From Lentilactobacillus curieae (GTDB lineage: Bacteria > Bacillota > Bacilli > Lactobacillales > Lactobacillaceae), in assembly GCF_000785105.2 (NCBI RefSeq), contig NZ_CP018906.1, forward strand, positions 620,001 to 684,000: a stretch of 64,000 bases of DNA, read 5' to 3'. The notes beneath the pieces are model-generated. The model did no database searches and was not told the origin of the DNA. It saw only the letters and a list, made by a program, of their open reading frames with translations. A program made the translations under genes and the position numbers. Shown piece after piece: positions 41,838-50,073 of the stretch (its first letter is position 1; every line of letters begins with the position of its first letter).

Positions 41838-43250
41838 TTAATTCTCAGCATTTTCTTTAGCGTGTTTTACTGCCAAGTCGCCTTGCATCTTTTTCTCAAT
41901 GCTATCAACATGATAGAACATTAAAGCGATTCCTGAAAGTGCAAAACCAATGAGTGGAACCCAAATATAATTCATTTCAATTCCATGAAGTGCCGTAACA
42001 CTTTGAGTTTTGTTAGCAACATAACCTGTAACTGATAAGATCCAACCAGTAATTACGCCACCAATTCCCATTCCTAACTTGGCACTGAAACTTGAAAATG
42101 AAGTAACAATTCCTTCAGCTCTAACACCATTTTTCCACTCACCATAGTCAACGGCATCCGCTAACATAACAGCAATAAGTCCAGATACATATCCAGTTCC
42201 TAAATACCCTATAATTGTTGCAATAATAATGATTGAAACACTTAGATGAGTAGCACCTAAACTAAGTAAAAGTTGACCAGCTACAGCCATCACCATACCA
42301 ATCAACATAGTGTTTCTTTTCCCAATCAACTTAGAAGTTAACGGAGTTAACACAACCGCAATTAATGATACGAATTGTAAACTAAGTACAAATGAGGCTA
42401 AGCCAGCGTTGTGCATATTGTATTTAAAGAAATAAACGGTTACCTGAGATCTCGTCTGCATACCCATCCAGTAAATAAAGTTAATGAAAATAATAATTGC
42501 CCAAGGCCAGTTTTTCTTTAGAGCCTTTAAAGACTCTTTAATTGGAATGGATTCGCGGGAGCTTTTTGTTTGTACACGTTCATTTGTGTTCTTGAAGACA
42601 ATTGCAAAAATAATCACTACAATAATTCCCACAATCAATGCCCAAATAAACCACCCTTTTGAACTAGTAGTTGATCCACCAAAGAAGGAAACCATTGTTA
42701 AGGTAATTCCAGTGATTATTGCTGCACCAGCAGTACCCATAAATTGACGAATGGTAGACAAAGTAACTCTTTCCTGACTGCTGCTTGTTAGTGAAGGTAG
42801 GATAGAAGTAATAGGTATATTAACTGCTGAATATAAAACATCAACCCCAATATATGTGATGTAAGCCCAAATTAATTTTCCGGTTAAGCTTAAGTTTGGG
42901 GTTGTAAATACTAATACACAGAATACCGCAAATGGGATTGAAAACCACAACCAGTATGGCCGACTTTTGCCCCATTTTGTATGGGTATGGTCAATCATAA
43001 TCCCCCAGAATGGGCCGTCAAAAGCATCAACTATTCTGGCTACTAAGAATAAAGTTCCGACAGCTGCGGCACTAATACCAAAAGTATCAGTATAAAAAAT
43101 CATCAGATAAGTTCCTACCATCTGAAATGAAAGGTTACAAGCAAAATCACTTAAACTGTAAGAAAACCGTTCATTCCATGGAACCATATTTTTAACTTTC
43201 TTGTCTGTCACTGACTCAACATCATGACCATGAAGTACTGTTTGGCTCAT
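41838..43250 (-). CDS. xylP: GPH-family isoprimeverose-type transporter (XylP-like)
   Basis: This 470-residue GPH symporter starts at the ATG at 43250 with GAGG eight bases upstream. It shows ERFSYSLSDFACNLSFQMVG, DAFDGPFWGIMIDHTHTKWG and DAVDYGEWKNGVRAEGIVTS, all GPH hallmarks. It diverges from a GH31 alpha-xylosidase, the arrangement of the YicI/YicJ pair of E. coli and of XylP/XylQ of Lactobacillus pentosus, where XylP imports isoprimeverose (alpha-xylosyl-1,6-glucose). A close paralogue lies at 61151-62539. Confidence 0.88.
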   Translation of the reverse strand: MSQTVLHGHDVESVTDKKVKNMVPWNERFSYSLSDFACNLSFQMVGTYLMIFYTDTFGISAAAVGTLFLVARIVDAFDGPFWGIMIDHTHTKWGKSRPYWLWFSIPFAVFCVLVFTTPNLSLTGKLIWAYITYIGVDVLYSAVNIPITSILPSLTSSSQERVTLSTIRQFMGTAGAAIITGITLTMVSFFGGSTTSSKGWFIWALIVGIIVVIIFAIVFKNTNERVQTKSSRESIPIKESLKALKKNWPWAIIIFINFIYWMGMQTRSQVTVYFFKYNMHNAGLASFVLSLQFVSLIAVVLTPLTSKLIGKRNTMLIGMVMAVAGQLLLSLGATHLSVSIIIIATIIGYLGTGYVSGLIAVMLADAVDYGEWKNGVRAEGIVTSFSSFSAKLGMGIGGVITGWILSVTGYVANKTQSVTALHGIEMNYIWVPLIGFALSGIALMFYHVDSIEKKMQGDLAVKHAKENAEN

Positions 43251-43279
43251 ATCAAACACCTCAAATTTTTATTTGACAT

Positions 43280-43333
43280 TTTAGTAAGTTCAACTTTCGA
43301 ACAAAGTATAGTGTAACCGATTTCATAAGTCAA
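43280..43333 (-). promoter_or_regulatory. xylP promoter and ROK-type operator
   Basis: On the minus strand TTGACT and TATACT are separated by 17 bases. Directly downstream lies CTTTGTTCGA followed by AAGTTGAACTT, an 11-base palindrome. The same two words occur near the divergent xylQ promoter. Confidence 0.7.
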
Positions 43334-43393
43334 CACTTTGTTATTTTAATTATTAAAACAGTATAAAAACACTTATATAACAGTTTTTGTCAA

Positions 43394-43407
43394 AGAAAGC
43401 GTTGACA
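43394..43407. promoter_or_regulatory. cre-like site upstream of xylQ
   Basis: AGAAAGCGTTGACA fits the cre pattern with one mismatch and overlaps the -35 TTGACA of the xylQ promoter, the usual place for CcpA repression. Confidence 0.6.
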
Positions 43408-43459
43408 TATTTCCGATTAAGCTATACACTTTGTTCGACAATTAATAAGTTCAACTTTC
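43402..43459 (+). promoter_or_regulatory. xylQ promoter and ROK-type operator
   Basis: TTGACA and TACACT are 17 bases apart. CTTTGTTCGA and the palindrome AAGTTCAACTT (43447-43457) follow, repeating the words of the xylP side. The ATG of xylQ lies 27 bases further on, behind GAGGTGA. Confidence 0.7.
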
Positions 43460-43486
43460 TAATTGAAAATTATGAGGTGACTAGCA

Positions 43487-45769
43487 ATGAAATTTACAGA
43501 TGGATATTGGCTAACGCGTCCAGAATTTGAAATCGAATCTCCGAGGGAGGTTTTTGACTATAAGAAAAATGATGATTCACTTATTTTATATGCACCTTTC
43601 AAACAAATAAATGATCGCGGTGATGAATTGAACCTTGGTATGAGCACCATAAAAATTTCATCCCCTGTAGAGGGAGTCATTGGTGTTAAATTAGTTCACT
43701 TTGATCAAAACAAAAAGGGACCATCTTTTGAGCTCGTAGATGAGCATCCGAAAGTTGCTATTAAAACTTCTGATGATGAGCTTTCTTTTAAGTCCGGTGA
43801 CTTAACCGCCAAGGTCCCTTACAAGTCGGGATTTGAGATTGACTTTTTGCATGGAGATAAAATTATCACTAAATCTATGGATAAAGCTGAAGGTGTAATT
43901 TACGACCAAAAGAACAATAAGCATTACATGAGAGAACAGTTATCTATGGGTATTGATGAACTTATTTATGGGCTTGGAGAGAGGTTTACTTCATTTGTAA
44001 AAAATGGGCAATCTGTAGATATCTGGAACAGAGACGGTGGTACTGGTAGTGAGCAAGCATACAAGAACATTCCATTCTATTTAAGTAGTGAAGGGTATGG
44101 AGTTTTTGTAAACCAACCAGAGAATGTTTCTTTTGAAATTGCATCTGAAAATGTTGACCGAACTCAATTTAGTGTTGAAGGCCAATCACTTGAATATTTC
44201 ATTATTGATGGTCCAACACCAAAAGAAGTTTTGAATAAGTACACTCGATTAACGGGACAGATAGCATTACCACCAGCATGGTCATTTGGATTATGGCTAT
44301 CAACATCTTTCACAACAGATTATAGAGAAGAAACTGTTATGAAGTTTATCGATGGTATGCGTGACCGCGAAATTCCTCTAGATGTTTTTCATTTCGACTG
44401 TTTCTGGCAAAAAGGATTCGAATGGTGCAATTTGCTTTGGGACAACGAACAATTTCCTGATCCAGAGGGGTTAATTAAACGCATTCACGACAGGGGTATT
44501 AAGGTGTGCGTTTGGATAAACCCATATATTGCTCAAAAGTCCCCATTATTTGAAGAAGGTAAAAAGAACGGTTACTTCATAAAGAGAAAAGATGGTAATG
44601 TTTGGCAATGGGACCTTTGGCAAGCTGGCAACGGTTTTGTTGACTTTACAAATCCGGATGCCGTTAAATGGTACACAAGTAAGCTAAAAGCTCTACTTGA
44701 TATGGGAGTAGATTGTTTCAAAACAGACTTTGGTGAAAGAATCCCCGTTGAGGATGCCGTATTCTTTGATGGTTCAGATCCCCGTAGAGAACATAATTAT
44801 TACACTTATCAATACAATGAAGCTGTTTTCGATTTAATTAAGCAAGAAAAGGGGGACGATCAAGCGGTTGTATTTGCCCGTTCAGCTACTGTTGGTTCCC
44901 AAAAATTCCCTGTTCATTGGGGAGGAGACAATCTATCTAGATTTAAATCAATGGCTGATTCTTTAAGAGGTGGGCTTTCATTCCTCCTTTCAGGATTTGG
45001 GTTTTGGAGTCACGATATTAGTGGTTTTGAAGAGCAAGCAACCCCTTCACTATATAAGCGATGGTCCCAATTTGGACTTCTATCATCTCATTCACGCTAC
45101 CACGGAAGTGTACAGTATAAGGTGCCTTGGTTGTTTGATGAAGAAGCGGTTGCAAACACCAAGAAGTTTGTTGACCTTAAATTATCTTTAATGCCTTATC
45201 TTTACGCAGAGGCTGTCAACACTCACAAAACCGGTACCCCATTGATGAGGCCAACATTCCTTGAATATACAGAAGACAGAAACACTTACTTCCTCGAACA
45301 CCAATACATGCTTGGTAGCAAATTACTGGTTGCACCCATCTTTAATGACGAAGGAACCGTAAAATACTACCTTCCTGAAGGAAAATGGACAAATATTCTG
45401 ACAGAAAATTCTTACCCAGTTTCAAAAGGTGGAGAATGGATTGAAGAAACATATGATAATTTAACCTTACCGGTTCTTGCTCCAGAAAATAGCATAATCT
45501 TGAGAAAGCCAGGTGCAGTTCATGCTGAATACGACTACGCTGACAGCCCTGACATCAATTGTTATGAAATTCAAGACGGTGCTAATTTAAGCACTCCTGT
45601 TGTTGATATTAAAGGTAATCAAGTCGGAACCGTTTCCGTAAAAAGAAATGGTAATAAACTGAGTGTATCAACCTCTGGTATTCAAGGGAACCCAACTGTG
45701 ATCATGCATTATAACGGTGAAACTAATTCAACAACTATGAAATCGTCAACTGAGACGATTACAATCTAA
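43487..45769 (+). CDS. xylQ: GH31 alpha-xylosidase (XylQ/YicI-like)
   Basis: This 760-residue cytoplasmic enzyme has the YicI layout: an N-terminal beta-sandwich, a catalytic barrel and C-terminal beta domains. The nucleophile Asp lies in VDCFKTDFGERIPVED. The acid/base Asp is in VHWGGDNLSRFKSMADSLRG, followed by GFGFWSHDISGFE. These motifs match alpha-xylosidases more closely than GH31 alpha-glucosidases. It cuts the alpha-1,6 xylose-glucose bond of isoprimeverose, giving xylose for XylA/XylB and glucose. It is divergent from xylP and shares its operator words, so the two are co-induced. Confidence 0.92.
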   Translation: MKFTDGYWLTRPEFEIESPREVFDYKKNDDSLILYAPFKQINDRGDELNLGMSTIKISSPVEGVIGVKLVHFDQNKKGPSFELVDEHPKVAIKTSDDELSFKSGDLTAKVPYKSGFEIDFLHGDKIITKSMDKAEGVIYDQKNNKHYMREQLSMGIDELIYGLGERFTSFVKNGQSVDIWNRDGGTGSEQAYKNIPFYLSSEGYGVFVNQPENVSFEIASENVDRTQFSVEGQSLEYFIIDGPTPKEVLNKYTRLTGQIALPPAWSFGLWLSTSFTTDYREETVMKFIDGMRDREIPLDVFHFDCFWQKGFEWCNLLWDNEQFPDPEGLIKRIHDRGIKVCVWINPYIAQKSPLFEEGKKNGYFIKRKDGNVWQWDLWQAGNGFVDFTNPDAVKWYTSKLKALLDMGVDCFKTDFGERIPVEDAVFFDGSDPRREHNYYTYQYNEAVFDLIKQEKGDDQAVVFARSATVGSQKFPVHWGGDNLSRFKSMADSLRGGLSFLLSGFGFWSHDISGFEEQATPSLYKRWSQFGLLSSHSRYHGSVQYKVPWLFDEEAVANTKKFVDLKLSLMPYLYAEAVNTHKTGTPLMRPTFLEYTEDRNTYFLEHQYMLGSKLLVAPIFNDEGTVKYYLPEGKWTNILTENSYPVSKGGEWIEETYDNLTLPVLAPENSIILRKPGAVHAEYDYADSPDINCYEIQDGANLSTPVVDIKGNQVGTVSVKRNGNKLSVSTSGIQGNPTVIMHYNGETNSTTMKSSTETITI

Positions 45770-45786
45770 ACTAATTTACTGTGAAT

Positions 45787-45823
45787 AAAAAGCAGGAGGA
45801 ATTTAATGTTCCTCCTGTTTTTT
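45787..45823 (+). terminator. Intrinsic terminator after xylQ
   Basis: AAAAGCAGGAGGA pairs with TCCTCCTG and is followed by six T residues. Confidence 0.88.
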
Positions 45824-45840
45824 ATTGATCATGGTTCTTT

Positions 45841-45854
45841 AGAAAGCGCTTGCA
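45841..45854. promoter_or_regulatory. cre-like site upstream of xylT
   Basis: AGAAAGCGCTTGCA fits the cre pattern with one mismatch at the first base, 84 bases before the xylT start. Confidence 0.6.
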
Positions 45855-45886
45855 ATATTTATACCAGAATGTTACTATTCAGTTGA

Positions 45887-45911
45887 TAAGTTTTCCCAAC
45901 CAACCAACTTA
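45887..45911. promoter_or_regulatory. XylR-type operator upstream of xylT
   Basis: TAAGTT and AACTTA are perfect 6-base arms, and the right half shares CCAACCAACTTACAAAT with the xylA operator exactly. The spacing matches the other XylR-type sites. Confidence 0.75.
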
Positions 45912-45937
45912 CAAATAAAACGATTGAGGTGCTTATC

Positions 45938-47347
45938 ATGCAACAAAGTTCAAATACTAAGACTAAAGTTCATCACGTAACTGCTGCCTTCGTTTACTTT
46001 TTTGGTGCCCTAGGCGGCCTACTTTTTGGATATGATACTGGTGTTATCTCCGGAGCCATTTTATTTATTGAAAAACAACTACATCTGGATTCTTGGCAAC
46101 AAGGATGGGTCGTTAGTGCTGTTCTATTAGGTGCCATTCTAGGTGCAGCCATCATTGGTCCAATGTCAGACAAATACGGTCGCCGAAAGTTAGTGCTATT
46201 ATCAGGAATTATTTTCTTTATCGGTGCCATTGGATCTGCATTTTCTCCTGAATTCTGGACGTTAATTATTTCTAGAATTATTCTAGGTATGGCAGTTGGT
46301 GCCGCATCAGCTTTGATTCCAACATATCTAGCAGAATTATCCCCAGCTGATAAGCGGGGCGCAATGTCTAGTCTATTTCAATTAATGGTTATGACTGGAA
46401 TTTTTCTTGCTTACGTAACAAACTACACATTCTCAGGTATGTATACAGGTTGGCGTTGGATGCTCGGGTTTGCAGCCATTCCCGCCGCACTACTTTTTGT
46501 TGGTGCCCTTATCCTACCCGAAAGTCCTCGTTTCTTAGTCAAAGAAAACAAGGCAGATGAAGCTCGTCAAATCTTAAATATCATGAACAAGAATAATTCT
46601 GGTGTTGTTGATCAAGAACTTAAAGATATTAAAGAACAAGCTGCCATTAAGAGTGGTGGCTGGAAAGAACTATTTGGTAAGTTAGTGAGACCCGCATTGG
46701 TCATTGGTGTCGGTCTAGCTATTTTCCAACAAGTTATGGGATGTAATACCGTCCTGTACTACGCCCCAACAATTTTTACTGACGTTGGCTTCGGTGTGTC
46801 TGCTGCATTAATTGCTCATATTGGTATCGGAATTTTCAACGTTATCGTCACTGCAGTTGCCGTTATGATCATGGATAAAATTGATCGTAAGAAAATGCTG
46901 ATTGGTGGAGCAATCGGAATGGGTATCTCCCTATTTGTAATGAGTTTTGCAATGAAATTCTCAGGACAAAGCCATGCCGCAGCAATTATTTGTGTTATCG
47001 CCTTAACTATATACATCGCATTCTTCTCAGCAACTTGGGGTCCAGTTATGTGGGTTATGATTGGTGAAGTATTCCCACTTAATATTCGTGGTTTAGGTAA
47101 CTCTTTCTCAAGTGTTATCAATTGGACTGCAAACATGATTGTTTCATTAACATTCCCACCATTGTTGGACTTCTTCGGAACAGGTAGTCTATTCATCGGT
47201 TACGGTGTCTTATGTTTTGTTGCTATCTGGTTCGTTCATAGTAAAGTGTTCGAAACTAGAAACAGATCACTTGAAGATATTGAAGAAGAATTGCGTAAAC
47301 GTGAAAACACAGTTGAAGAATCAAATATAACACCACAAAGTCATTAA
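45938..47347 (+). CDS. xylT: D-xylose:H+ symporter, sugar porter family (XylT-like)
   Basis: This 469-residue protein starts at the ATG at 45938 behind GAGGTG; the upstream ATG lacks a site. Twelve helices carry the sugar porter motifs GYDTGVISGAILF in helix 1, GPMSDKYGRRKLVLL, the PESPRFLVK block after helix 6 and QQVMGCNTVLYYAPTIF in helix 7, the sugar-binding stretch. An XylR operator and a cre site in the promoter identify xylose as the likely substrate. Regulation would be repression by XylR without xylose and by CcpA on glucose. Confidence 0.9.
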   Translation: MQQSSNTKTKVHHVTAAFVYFFGALGGLLFGYDTGVISGAILFIEKQLHLDSWQQGWVVSAVLLGAILGAAIIGPMSDKYGRRKLVLLSGIIFFIGAIGSAFSPEFWTLIISRIILGMAVGAASALIPTYLAELSPADKRGAMSSLFQLMVMTGIFLAYVTNYTFSGMYTGWRWMLGFAAIPAALLFVGALILPESPRFLVKENKADEARQILNIMNKNNSGVVDQELKDIKEQAAIKSGGWKELFGKLVRPALVIGVGLAIFQQVMGCNTVLYYAPTIFTDVGFGVSAALIAHIGIGIFNVIVTAVAVMIMDKIDRKKMLIGGAIGMGISLFVMSFAMKFSGQSHAAAIICVIALTIYIAFFSATWGPVMWVMIGEVFPLNIRGLGNSFSSVINWTANMIVSLTFPPLLDFFGTGSLFIGYGVLCFVAIWFVHSKVFETRNRSLEDIEEELRKRENTVEESNITPQSH

Positions 47348-47372
47348 GAGATAATTTGCTAAGAAACTAGCA

Positions 47373-47412
47373 AAAAAAGGAGTACCTCTCTCGTTAGAGG
47401 TACTCCTTTTTA
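47373..47412 (+). terminator. Intrinsic terminator after xylT
   Basis: AAAAAGGAGTACCTCT and AGAGGTACTCCTTTTT enclose a 6-base loop. Confidence 0.93.
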
Positions 47413-47496
47413 TAAATTTTCCCTACCCTCTTCTGCATTCTTCCCAAATACTGTACTCTTTAATTAAGAACTCTTTTTGAAAGAAGGCTATTTGTC

Positions 47497-48693
47497 TTGA
47501 ATAAATTTAAGCTTCAATCCATTGTCTTTGTCCTGGTCGCATTTATGCTAGGGTGCAATGAATTCATGGTTGTCGGGGTGATTTCCGACCTCGCCAAAAG
47601 TTTCCACGTGTCAATTTCATTAGTCGGCTACCTGGTTACCATCTTCGCGACCGTCTACGCAGTCAGTACACCATTTGTAACAATTTTAACCAGTAAGTAC
47701 CGTCATTACAACACACTTATGGTACTAATGGTGGTCTTCTTAGTTGGAAACACACTGAGTGCATTTGCCACCAACTTCTGGTTCATGATGATCTCAAGAA
47801 TTATTTCGGCGATGACAGCTGGTTCAATCATCTCACTTATAATGACGTTTGCTAGCCAAATTGCCCCTCGTGAACAACGGGCATCCCTCATCTCATGGAT
47901 TTTCGCCGGTTTTAGTATCGCCTCAGTTTTTGGAGTCCCAATCGGAGTTGCGATTAGCACAAGCTTCGGCTGGCGTTACGCCTTCTGGCTAATTTCTATT
48001 GTAAGCATCTTTACAATGATTCTTTTGGGAATCCTACTACCTAAAAAAGTTGACCAAACAACTAGTACCATTAAAAGCCAATTGTCACTGTTACTCGATA
48101 AGCGAATTTACTACGGCATCATCTTAGTTCTTTTTACCGCTGCCACTATGTATTCTTACTACACTTACATCAGACCACTCCTCACAACTAGCATGCACTT
48201 CAGTCTTGGTAGTCTAAACTGGCTATTAGTCATTATCGGAATCTTTAGTATCCTTAGTAACCGACTTTCAGGAAAGATTGCTGAATTACCAAATAGTTTA
48301 GGAAAAATGCCTGCATTCTATATTACTGATATTATCCTGCTTTCAGCACTACCGTTTTTATTACAGTTCAAATTTATAGCCTTTATTGTAATTTTGGCAC
48401 TGACATTGATCGTAACAATTTTAAACGCCCCAATTCAGATTCATTTCTTAAATGTTGCTGAAACTGAATATCCCCAATCTTTAGTATTGGCATCGTCATT
48501 AAACTCCATCTTCTTTAATTTTGGAATCTCCTTGGGATCCGCTACTGCTTCAATCATGATTTCAAAAGTTGGTTTGAACAACATCAGTCTGAGTGGTGCG
48601 GTTTACGCACTGCTATGCCTGGGCTTAGTAACCCTGCTTGTCCATTCAATCAAAACACGCACCGTTTCCCCTAAAGGCAAAGAAGAACTATAA
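47497..48693 (+). CDS. MFS efflux transporter (AraJ/YdhP-like), TTG start
   Basis: This 398-residue twelve-helix DHA1-type protein begins at TTG, with AGAAGG about nine bases upstream and no better ATG. Early motif GCNEFMVVGVISDLAKSFHV is typical of the arabinose-efflux-like AraJ/YdhP/YdeR group, where the ExxxxG-lxPxi pattern is common, and GVPIGVAISTSFGWRYAFW is motif C. These carriers often export sugars, nucleosides or drugs. A Lrp-type regulator follows 34 bases later on the same strand, so the substrate could be an amino acid or related metabolite. The proximity to xylT is probably incidental, as a terminator separates them. Confidence 0.82.
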   Translation: MNKFKLQSIVFVLVAFMLGCNEFMVVGVISDLAKSFHVSISLVGYLVTIFATVYAVSTPFVTILTSKYRHYNTLMVLMVVFLVGNTLSAFATNFWFMMISRIISAMTAGSIISLIMTFASQIAPREQRASLISWIFAGFSIASVFGVPIGVAISTSFGWRYAFWLISIVSIFTMILLGILLPKKVDQTTSTIKSQLSLLLDKRIYYGIILVLFTAATMYSYYTYIRPLLTTSMHFSLGSLNWLLVIIGIFSILSNRLSGKIAELPNSLGKMPAFYITDIILLSALPFLLQFKFIAFIVILALTLIVTILNAPIQIHFLNVAETEYPQSLVLASSLNSIFFNFGISLGSATASIMISKVGLNNISLSGAVYALLCLGLVTLLVHSIKTRTVSPKGKEEL

Positions 48694-48727
48694 TCAACAG
48701 TAATAAATTTTTCACGGGGGTATTTTC

Positions 48728-49168
48728 ATGGATAAACTAGATCGAAAAATTCTCAACATAATCCAAGAAGATGGACGGGCATCAGTTAAAAGCATTGCCG
48801 AACGTTGCTTTATTTCTGCCCCATCCGCATCAGTTCGAATTCAAAATCTAGAGAACCACGGATTTATTAATGGCTATAAAGCAGACGTCAACTATGAAAA
48901 ACTTGGCTACTTGATCAAAGCCTTCGTCCGAATCGACGTCAGCTACAAAGAGATGCCTAAATTTGTAAATTACATCTCCAAAGTGCCAAATGTAGTGGAA
49001 TGTAACTACATTACTGGGGACGCCTCAGTCCAACTAAAAGTATTCTATAAAAACATGACCGAACTAAACGAGTTCAACGCCTCGCTCAAAGAATTTGGGG
49101 ATACCCATACGAACGTTGCGTTTACCACTAATATCGGTCCTCGCCCACTCAACCTTCCAGAAGAGTAG
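48728..49168 (+). CDS. Lrp/AsnC family regulator
   Basis: This 146-residue regulator has an N-terminal helix-turn-helix (LDRKILNIIQEDGRASVKSI, then FISAPSASVRIQNLENHGFI) and a C-terminal ligand-binding RAM domain (KVPNVVECNYITGDASVQLKVF). GGGGG precedes the ATG. Co-orientation and the 34-base gap behind the MFS exporter suggest control of that exporter, in the style of amino-acid efflux systems. The effector is unknown. Confidence 0.9.
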   Translation: MDKLDRKILNIIQEDGRASVKSIAERCFISAPSASVRIQNLENHGFINGYKADVNYEKLGYLIKAFVRIDVSYKEMPKFVNYISKVPNVVECNYITGDASVQLKVFYKNMTELNEFNASLKEFGDTHTNVAFTTNIGPRPLNLPEE

Positions 49169-49262
49169 GCTTTTTTATTTTCAACTAAAGCTATCAAAAG
49201 CACAATTGATGTGCGACAATTAAATTACCTTACATATTCTCCACCCGAAAGGAATCTTCACA

Positions 49263-49844
49263 ATGGAAAAGACTGCATACCAACACATGATGGATCAAGA
49301 ACTATACGACGTTAATGACGAAAAGTTAACCGCCGATCGCGAAAAGGCGCGGATTATTTGCGATAAAATGGCAGCGCTTCCAATTACCGCAAAGAAAGAA
49401 GCCACAGAGTTAGCCAAACAATTAGTCGGTACATCGGGCGATAAAATTACGATTATGCCTCGGTTTATTTGTGACTATGGTTACAACATCCACGTTGGCG
49501 ATAATTTCTTTGCCAATTACGACTGTATTTTACTAGATACTTGTCCGATCACCATCGGAAAGAACGCCCTGCTTGCTCCACGGGTACAAATTTACGCTGC
49601 TGGTCATCCATATAACGTTGAGGCTCGGACCTCTTGGCTTGGCAACGGAAAACCAGTTACCATTGGAGATAATTACTGGATCGGTGGTAATTCAATTATT
49701 GTTCCTGGCGTGACCCTCGGCTCAAACGTAATTGTCGGCGCAGGTTCGGTTGTTACGAAATCATTCGGCGATAACGTTGTAATTGCTGGTGATCCTGCTC
49801 GAATCGTTCATCATCTTGATGACGAAGGTAACGTTATTGATTAA
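49263..49844 (+). CDS. Sugar O-acetyltransferase (maltose/galactoside acetyltransferase family)
   Basis: This 193-residue hexapeptide-repeat protein resembles Maa and LacA. The N-terminal MMDQELYDVNDEKLTADR is the Mac domain start. The catalytic His lies in IYAAGHPYNVEART, and GGNSIIVPGVTLGSNVIVGAGSVVTKSFGDN is the left-handed beta-helix with acetyl-CoA contacts. It transfers acetyl groups to non-metabolisable sugars. GAAAGGA precedes the ATG. The gene is monocistronic with a short terminator. Confidence 0.92.
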   Translation: MEKTAYQHMMDQELYDVNDEKLTADREKARIICDKMAALPITAKKEATELAKQLVGTSGDKITIMPRFICDYGYNIHVGDNFFANYDCILLDTCPITIGKNALLAPRVQIYAAGHPYNVEARTSWLGNGKPVTIGDNYWIGGNSIIVPGVTLGSNVIVGAGSVVTKSFGDNVVIAGDPARIVHHLDDEGNVID

Positions 49845-49866
49845 GCTCCCTTGGGGGCTTTTTTAT
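49843..49866 (+). terminator. Short intrinsic terminator
   Basis: AAGCTCCC pairs with GGGGCTT around a 3-base loop, followed by T residues. Confidence 0.75.
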
Positions 49867-50073
49867 TTTGTTGTAATGAAAAACAATTTTATTTTCATAG
49901 GCAGCAACTCCCGTTTACCTTATTTTCATTAAAAAATATCCAATTTTTATAAATCATCTAAAAACTCATCCCCCAAACAAACACATATAGATTAATGAAT
50001 GCTAGCATATTCCCAATTGATTAGAAGGCCTCTAGTTTAATTAGAATCTTTGAAAATCGGGAGGAAGAATTAT

